The notes under the pieces: generated by a model
Told to the model about the DNA's origin: nothing
What the model saw: only the letters and a program-made list of their open reading frames with translations
Database searches by the model: none
Program-made: the position numbers and the translations under genes
Part shown: positions 59,181 to 64,000 of the stretch, piece after piece
How positions within the stretch are numbered: position 1 is the stretch's first letter
Layout of the letters: the number at the start of each line of letters is the position of its first letter
Source: Xanthomonas massiliensis
Lineage (GTDB): Bacteria > Pseudomonadota > Gammaproteobacteria > Xanthomonadales > Xanthomonadaceae
DNA: 64,000 nucleotides
NCBI RefSeq assembly: GCF_900018785.1
Contig: NZ_FCOY01000006.1
Location: 124,001-188,000 of the forward strand
Direction: 5' to 3'

Positions 59181-60902
59181 GTGCTGGCCCGGCCCATCGT
59201 CGACGAACATGCCCTGGAGGCGAGCATCCTCGATGCCCTGCTCGAGAGCGGGCGCCTGCGCGCCGGCGACCTGGCCCGGGCACGCCAGCTGCAGGCCGAA
59301 TCCGGGGGCGGGCTGCTGCCGTTGCTGGTGCGGCTGGGCCTGCTGTCCGAGCGCGACCAGGCCGAGACCTCCGCGCAGGTGCTGGCGGTGCCGCTGCTGG
59401 GGGCGCGTCAGCTGCCCGAGGCCGCGCCGGACACGGTGCCGGAACTGGCCACCCTGTCGCTGCGCTTCATGAAGCAGTTCCACCTGTGCCCGCTGGCGGT
59501 GCACGCGGATACCCTCGATCTGTGGATGGCCGACGCCCACGACGGTTATGCGATCGAGGCGGTGCGGCTGGCCACCGGGCTGCAGGTGCGGCCGCAGGTC
59601 GGACTTCGCTCGGAGATCGACGATGTGATCGAGCGCTGGTACGGCCAGGGCCGCAGTGCGATGGGCGCGATCGTCGAAGGCGCCGAGCGCGAGGACGGCG
59701 GCGAGGACGACATCGAGCACCTGCGCGACCTGGCATCGGAGGCGCCGGTGATCCGCCTGGTCAACCTGGTCATCCAGCGCGCGGTCGAACTGCGCGCCTC
59801 GGACATCCACATCGAGCCGTTCGAGAACCGGCTCAAGGTGCGCTATCGCGTCGACGGCGTGCTGGTGGACGGGGAGAGCCCGCCGGCCGACCTCACCGCG
59901 GCGGTGATCAGCCGCGTCAAGATCCTGGCCCGGCTCAACATCGCCGAGCGCCGCCTGCCGCAGGACGGCCGCATCATGCTGCGGGTGCAGGGCAAGGAGC
60001 TGGACCTGCGCGTGAGCACCGTGCCCACCGCGCACGGCGAGAGCGTGGTGATGCGCCTGCTCGACCGGCAGACGGTGGTGTTCGACTTCGAGCGGCTGGG
60101 CTTCACCGAGGCGTTCCTGCCGCAGTTCCGCAAGGTGCTGGAGATGCCGCACGGCATCGTGCTGGTGACCGGCCCGACCGGTTCGGGCAAGACCACCACG
60201 CTGTACACCGCGCTGAGCCAGCTCAACACCACGGACGTCAAGATCATCACCGTCGAGGACCCGGTCGAGTACCAGATCGAGGGCATCAACCAGATCCAGG
60301 CGCGGCCGCAGATCGGCCTGGACTTCGCCAACGCGCTGCGCTCGATCGTGCGCCAGGACCCGGACATCATCATGATCGGCGAGATGCGCGACCTGGAGAC
60401 CGCGCGCATCGCCATCCAGTCCGCGCTCACCGGCCACCTGGTGCTGTCCACGCTGCACACCAACAACGCCGCCGGCGGCATCACCCGGCTGCTTGACATG
60501 GGCGTGGAGGACTACCTGCTGACCTCCACCGTCAACGGCATCCTGGCCCAGCGCCTGGTGCGCCGGCTCGAGCCGGTGCACGCGCAGCGCTACGCCGCCA
60601 CGCCCGAGCAGATCGAGAAGTTCGGCCTGCGCCGGCTGCAGCCCGAGGGCGAGATCTTCCTGTACCGGCCGCAGCCCTCGGCACTGGCGCCGACCGGCTA
60701 CCTGGGCCGCACCACGATCATGGAATTCCTGGTGATGGACGACGCACTGCGCCGCGCGGTGATGCAACGCGCCGGCATGGGCGAGATCGAATGCATCGCC
60801 CGCGCGGCCGGCATGCGCACCATGTACGAGGACGGCCTGGCCAAGGCGCTGGCCGGGCAGACCACCCTCGAGGAAGTGCTGCGGGTGACGGAGGAGGGAT
60901 GA
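59181..60902 (+). CDS. xpsE: Type II secretion ATPase GspE (XpsE)
   Basis: A ~573-residue assembly ATPase of the general secretory pathway. The N-terminal domain (~1-150) contains RARQLQAESGGGLLPLLVRLGLL and FMKQFHLCPLAV, like XpsE. The ATPase core has Walker A GPTGSGKTTTLYTAL, the Asp box ITVEDPVEYQIEGINQIQ, Walker B IIMIGEMRDLETA and the His box LHTNNAAGG. The CxxC pairs that most GspE proteins have near the C-terminus are absent. GTG 59181 fits the family length; ATG 59103 would add 26 residues that do not resemble the family. It heads the operon of the system likely to export the S8 protease. Confidence 0.93.
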   Translation: MLARPIVDEHALEASILDALLESGRLRAGDLARARQLQAESGGGLLPLLVRLGLLSERDQAETSAQVLAVPLLGARQLPEAAPDTVPELATLSLRFMKQFHLCPLAVHADTLDLWMADAHDGYAIEAVRLATGLQVRPQVGLRSEIDDVIERWYGQGRSAMGAIVEGAEREDGGEDDIEHLRDLASEAPVIRLVNLVIQRAVELRASDIHIEPFENRLKVRYRVDGVLVDGESPPADLTAAVISRVKILARLNIAERRLPQDGRIMLRVQGKELDLRVSTVPTAHGESVVMRLLDRQTVVFDFERLGFTEAFLPQFRKVLEMPHGIVLVTGPTGSGKTTTLYTALSQLNTTDVKIITVEDPVEYQIEGINQIQARPQIGLDFANALRSIVRQDPDIIMIGEMRDLETARIAIQSALTGHLVLSTLHTNNAAGGITRLLDMGVEDYLLTSTVNGILAQRLVRRLEPVHAQRYAATPEQIEKFGLRRLQPEGEIFLYRPQPSALAPTGYLGRTTIMEFLVMDDALRRAVMQRAGMGEIECIARAAGMRTMYEDGLAKALAGQTTLEEVLRVTEEG

Positions 60903-60933
60903 GCATGCTGTCGCTTTCCTGTGTCCGTCGTGA

Positions 60934-61018
60934 AAGGCGCTGGGTCCCCGCCTGCGCGGGGACGACGGAAGACCGCGACTTGACCGTCTTCTCCGCGCAG
61001 GCGGGGACCCAGCGCCTT
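60934..61018. repeat. Inverted pair of REP-like elements, 5' of the GIY-YIG gene
   Basis: A 26-base arm at 60934-60959 recurs in perfect inverted orientation at 60993-61018; each arm is itself palindromic around CCCCGC-CTGC-GCGGGG. They lie just after the xpsE stop (60902). Confidence 0.85.
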
Positions 61019-61043
61019 GGAATTTCGCAAGGGAATGCGATTC

Positions 61044-61337
61044 ATGGAAAAACAACCGGCGACCTACATCCTCGCCAGCAAACGCAACGGAACGCTGTAC
61101 GTGGGTGTCACATCGAATCTCGTCGCCCGCATCTGGCAGCATCGGCAGCATGTGGCACCGGGGTTCACTCAGTGCTACGGGGTGCAACGGCTGGTCTGGT
61201 ACGAATTGCATCCGACCATGGAGGCGGCGATCGTCCACGAGAAGCGACTGAAGCGGTGGAACAGGGCATGGAAGATACGGCTGATCGAGGAACGCAATCC
61301 CTATTGGCACGATTTGTGGCCGGAGATAGTGGGGTAG
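61044..61337 (+). CDS. GIY-YIG nuclease-domain protein
   Basis: A 97-residue protein consisting of little but the GIY-YIG fold: TYILASKRNGTLYVGVTSN (the two aromatic motifs, here T-Y-I and Y-V-G), the catalytic Arg in LVARIWQHRQH, Glu in MEAAIVHEKRLKRWNRAWK, and a trailing NPYWHDLW that is typical of the small proteobacterial group. AAGGGA lies nine bases before ATG 61044. It is inserted between xpsE and xpsF, in the same direction, and is bracketed by REP-like inverted pairs. Such gene-plus-repeat units occur widely and look mobile; a function in type II secretion is unlikely. Confidence 0.85.
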   Translation: MEKQPATYILASKRNGTLYVGVTSNLVARIWQHRQHVAPGFTQCYGVQRLVWYELHPTMEAAIVHEKRLKRWNRAWKIRLIEERNPYWHDLWPEIVG

Positions 61338-61359
61338 TCGACGACGATTACGTTTCAAT

Positions 61360-61440
61360 CGTCGTCCCCGCGCAGGCGGGGACCCAGCGACTTGCGCGCA
61401 AAAGCACGAAGGCACTGGGTCCCTGCCTGCGCGGGGACGG
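61360..61440. repeat. Inverted pair of REP-like elements, 3' of the GIY-YIG gene
   Basis: Arms at about 61360-61389 and 61409-61440 have the same core sequence as the 60934-61018 pair and are also in inverted orientation to each other. They end 40 bases before xpsF. Confidence 0.82.
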
Positions 61441-61479
61441 CGGTGTTCGATTTCCTTCGATTTCCGAGTCCAGGCTCTG

Positions 61480-62694
61480 ATGCCCCTGTATCGCTACAAA
61501 GCCATCGACGCCCACGGCGAGATGCTGGAAGGCCAGATGGAGGCGGCCAGCGACGCCGAGGTGGCCGCGCGGCTGCAGGAGCAGGGCCACTTGCCGGTGG
61601 AGGCGCGGCCGGCCCACGGCGAGGACGGCCCCGGCTGGAAGGCGCTGCTGCGCCGGCGCGGGCTGCGCGGCGCGGCGCTGGTGGAGTTCACCCAGCAGCT
61701 GGCCACGCTGCTTGCGGCCGGGCAGCCGCTGGACCGTGCGCTGGGCATCCTGACGGACCTGCCCGAGGATGCGCGCGCGCGCCGTACGATCGTGGCGGTG
61801 CGCGACCAGGTACGCGGCGGCGTGTCGCTGTCGGCGGCGCTGGAGCGCCAGCACGGCACGTTCTCGCGCCTGTACGTGAACCTGGTGCGCGCCGGCGAGG
61901 CCGGCGGCAGCCTGCACGCCACGCTGCAGCGCCTGGGCGAGTACCTGGAGCGCGGCCGCGAGCTGCAGGGACGGGTGGTGAACGCGCTGGTCTACCCGGC
62001 GATCCTGCTGGCCGTGGTCGGGCTGGCGCTGATGTTCCTGCTCGGCTACGTGGTGCCGCAGTTCGCGCAGATGTACGAGAGCCTGGACGTGCAGCTGCCG
62101 TGGTTCACCCGCGCAGTGCTGGCGCTGGGCCTGTTCGTGCGGCAGTGGTGGCCGCTGCTGCTGGCGGTCCCGGCACTGGCTGTGCTCGGGTTCGAGCGGC
62201 TCCGCCGCAACGCCGGGTTCCGCGCCGCATTCGATGCCTGGCTGCTGCGCCGGCCGCTGCTGGGGCCGTTGCTGGCACGGCTGGAGACCGCGCGCCTGGC
62301 GCGCACGCTGGGCACGCTGCTGCGCAACGGCGTGCCGCTGCTCGCCGCGCTGGGCATCGCCCGCAACGTGCTGGGCAACCGGGCGCTGGCCGCGGACCTG
62401 GGCGAGGCCACCGAGGCCGTGCGCAACGGCCGCGGGCTGTCGGCGGCATTGTCGCGGCAGGCGCGCTTCCCGCGGCTGGCGCTGCAGATGATCCAGGTCG
62501 GCGAGGAATCCGGCACCCTCGATGCCATGTTGCTGCGCACCGCCGACACCTTCGAGCAGGACAGCGCGCGCCTGATCGATCGCCTGCTGTCCGCGCTGGT
62601 GCCGGCGATCACGCTGGTGCTGGCCGCGGTGGTCGGCACCGTGATCGTGGCGGTGCTGGTGCCGCTGTACGACCTGACCAATGCGGTGGGCTGA
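61480..62694 (+). CDS. xpsF: Type II secretion inner-membrane protein GspF (XpsF)
   Basis: A 404-residue platform protein with two T2SSF domains (~70-190 and ~270-395) and three membrane helices. It shows YRYKAIDAHGEMLEGQME at the N-terminus, FTQQLATLLAAGQPLDRAL, the first-domain GEAGGSLHATLQRLGEYLE, and the second-domain GEESGTLDAMLLRTADTFE. It couples the XpsE ATPase to pseudopilus assembly. In xanthomonads xpsF normally follows xpsE directly; here ~575 bases with the GIY-YIG unit intervene. Confidence 0.95.
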   Translation: MPLYRYKAIDAHGEMLEGQMEAASDAEVAARLQEQGHLPVEARPAHGEDGPGWKALLRRRGLRGAALVEFTQQLATLLAAGQPLDRALGILTDLPEDARARRTIVAVRDQVRGGVSLSAALERQHGTFSRLYVNLVRAGEAGGSLHATLQRLGEYLERGRELQGRVVNALVYPAILLAVVGLALMFLLGYVVPQFAQMYESLDVQLPWFTRAVLALGLFVRQWWPLLLAVPALAVLGFERLRRNAGFRAAFDAWLLRRPLLGPLLARLETARLARTLGTLLRNGVPLLAALGIARNVLGNRALAADLGEATEAVRNGRGLSAALSRQARFPRLALQMIQVGEESGTLDAMLLRTADTFEQDSARLIDRLLSALVPAITLVLAAVVGTVIVAVLVPLYDLTNAVG

Positions 62695-62829
62695 GCCATG
62701 CCATCGTCCTCTTCCCGTCGGCGGGCACCACCACCGGGCGGCAATGCCATGCAGCCTCGCCGTCAGCGGCGCCCGGCCGGTCGCCCCGTTTCCCGTCCCG
62801 GAACCCCTGCCACCCGAAGGAATCCCGCA

Positions 62830-63267
62830 ATGACCCGTCCGCATTCCACGACCCGTTCGCCGTCGCCGGCACGCCAGGCCGGCATGAGCCTGCTGGAGAT
62901 CATCATCGTCATCGTGCTGATCGGCGCGGTGCTGACCCTGGTCGGCAGCCGCGTGCTCGGCGGCGCCGACCGCGGCAAGGCGAACCTGGCGCGCTCGCAG
63001 ATCCAGACCCTGGCCGGCAAGGTGGAGAACTACCAGCTCGATACCGGACGCCTGCCGGGCAAGCTGGAGGACCTGGTCGCCGCGCCGGGCGGCGTGGCCG
63101 GCTGGCTCGGCCCCTATGCCAAGCCGGCCGAGCTCAACGACCCGTGGGGGCGGCCGGTGGAATACAAGGTGCCCGGCGACGAGGGCCGGCCGTTCGAGCT
63201 GACCAGCCTGGGCAAGGACGGCCAGCCCGGCGGCAGCAGCTACGACGCGGACGTCCACAACGATTGA
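62830..63267 (+). CDS. xpsG: Type II secretion major pseudopilin GspG (XpsG)
   Basis: A 145-residue prepilin. The leader is longer than usual (residues 1-19), and cleavage by XpsO is expected at ARQAG/MSLLEI, with Glu at +5; +1 is Met rather than Phe. The hydrophobic helix is LLEIIIVIVLIGAVLTLVGSRV. The body has the GspG pattern KVENYQLDTGRLP, NDPWGRPVEYK, and the C-terminal calcium-site region GSSYDADVHND. ATG 62830 follows AAGGAA; the frame is open for 44 codons upstream, but those do not look coding. Confidence 0.94.
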   Translation: MTRPHSTTRSPSPARQAGMSLLEIIIVIVLIGAVLTLVGSRVLGGADRGKANLARSQIQTLAGKVENYQLDTGRLPGKLEDLVAAPGGVAGWLGPYAKPAELNDPWGRPVEYKVPGDEGRPFELTSLGKDGQPGGSSYDADVHND

Positions 63268-63281
63268 ACAGGATGGACGCC

Positions 63282-63773
63282 ATGCCCGCCCGTGCCGCGT
63301 CGTGCCGTCGGCGCCCGCCTCGGCGGCAGGCAGCGGCGGGCGTGACGCTGCTGGAGATGCTGCTGGTGATCGTGCTGGTGGCCGCCATGGCGGGCCTGGC
63401 CGCGGCGGCGTTGCACGGCGGCCTGGACGGCACGCGCCTGCGCACGGCGGCGCGCCAGGTGGGCGCCGAGCTGCGCTTCGCCCGGGTCCGCGCCCTGGCC
63501 AGCGGCCAGGTGCAGCGCTTCGAGCTGGACCTGGGCGATGGCCGCTGGCGGGGCGCCAACGGCCATCGCGGCCGCCTGCCGGAAGGGATGCGCCTGCGCT
63601 TCACCGGCGCGCGCCAGGTACAGCCGCGCGAAGGCAGCGGCAGCATCGTGTTCTTCCCGGACGGGGCATCCAGCGGCGGGCGCATCGAGCTGGCGCTGCG
63701 CCAGGCGAGCTGGCGCGTGGACGTGGCCTGGATGACCGGCGAGGTGCGCGTGGCGCCGGTGGCGGCGCCATGA
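63282..63773 (+). CDS. xpsH: Type II secretion minor pseudopilin GspH (XpsH)
   Basis: A 163-residue prepilin-like protein. The leader is basic ([13 protein letters not shown]), with cleavage expected before VTLLEMLLVIVLVAAMAG and Glu at +5. The body includes GAELRFARVRALASGQ and a late SIVFFPDGASSGGRIEL strand typical of GspH. ATG 63282 has AGGA eight bases upstream and is preferred to ATG 63273. It overlaps xpsI by four bases (ATGA). Confidence 0.9.
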   Translation: MPARAASCRRRPPRRQAAAGVTLLEMLLVIVLVAAMAGLAAAALHGGLDGTRLRTAARQVGAELRFARVRALASGQVQRFELDLGDGRWRGANGHRGRLPEGMRLRFTGARQVQPREGSGSIVFFPDGASSGGRIELALRQASWRVDVAWMTGEVRVAPVAAP

Positions 63774-64000
63774 GGGGACAGCGCGGCTACACCCTGATCG
63801 AGGTGGTGGTCGCCTTCGCCGTGCTGGCGCTGGCGCTGACCCTGCTGCTGGGCACGCTGTCCGGTGCGGCGCGCCAGATCCGCGGCGCGGACGACGCCGG
63901 TCGCGCCGCCCTGCATGCGCAGTCGCTGCTGGCCACGCTGGGTACCGACATCGCCTTGCGCCCCGGCCGCCGCGACGGCGATTTCGAGCAGGGCCGCTAC
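63770..64000 (+). CDS. xpsI: Type II secretion minor pseudopilin GspI (XpsI), partial
   Basis: The first 77 codons only; the gene continues past the window end. The short leader MRGQRG is followed by YTLIEVVVAFAVLALALTLL, the type IV prepilin helix with Glu at +5. The operon position after xpsH is standard for GspI, which caps the pseudopilus with J and K. Confidence 0.88.
   Translation, partial: MRGQRGYTLIEVVVAFAVLALALTLLLGTLSGAARQIRGADDAGRAALHAQSLLATLGTDIALRPGRRDGDFEQGRY

Overview
The window is GC-rich chromosomal DNA from a gammaproteobacterium of the Xanthomonadaceae/Lysobacteraceae (Xanthomonas, Lysobacter, Luteimonas or Pseudoxanthomonas type). The assignment rests on protein sequence and on gene order: rfbB-A-C-D next to xanB-xanA and the CoA-transferase pair lpsI-lpsJ, an ETF-ubiquinone oxidoreductase close by, and an xps-type type II secretion operon in the order E-F-G-H-I. 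No rRNA, tRNA or CRISPR array was seen.

Layout. (1) 1-5.9 kb is a lower-GC surface-polysaccharide segment. A polytopic membrane protein faces a tight minus-strand operon of a HAD-UbiA fusion, a DprE1-like oxidase, a DprE2-like reductase and a GtrA protein. Together these look like a complete route to polyprenyl-phospho-D-arabinofuranose. (2) 6.1-14.5 kb makes dTDP-L-rhamnose (rfbBACD) and GDP-mannose precursors (xanAB), followed by lpsIJ. (3) 14.5-18.2 kb holds a WbsX/RgpF two-domain glycan protein and ETF-QO. (4) 18.3-24.3 kb has alkB, a four-gene Mla-type lipid transport operon, a ThrE exporter and an H-NS-like protein. (5) 24.7-44.4 kb is housekeeping: proS, pssA, a probable unannotated holD with rimI, valS-yqaE-holC, pepA, lptFG, xerD, dsbC and purL. 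The purL gene carries an in-frame tandem-repeat insertion.

(6) 44.4-59.1 kb is an accessory island between purL and the type II secretion operon. It holds a 2178-residue trimeric autotransporter adhesin preceded by a perfect CRP/Clp palindrome, a secreted subtilisin-like protease, a decayed copy of the purL 3' end, an exported RHS/YD-repeat toxin with an unrecognised low-GC tip, its overlapping lipoprotein (probable immunity protein), and a displaced fragment of the RHS core. (7) 59.2-64.0 kb is the type II secretion operon xpsE-F-G-H-I. It is interrupted between E and F by a small GIY-YIG gene bracketed by two inverted pairs of REP-like repeats. The last gene runs off the window.

The window is dominated by cell-envelope functions: activated sugars and lipid-linked sugar donors, LPS export (LptFG), phospholipid trafficking (Mla), secretion, and surface adhesion and competition. 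The most notable points are the mycobacterium-like arabinose-donor operon, the RHS tip-lipoprotein pair beside the type II operon, the purL-flanked adhesin-protease block, the perfect Clp box, the divergent HolD and the REP/GIY-YIG insertion. All assignments come from reading the sequence; no database search or structure prediction was run.
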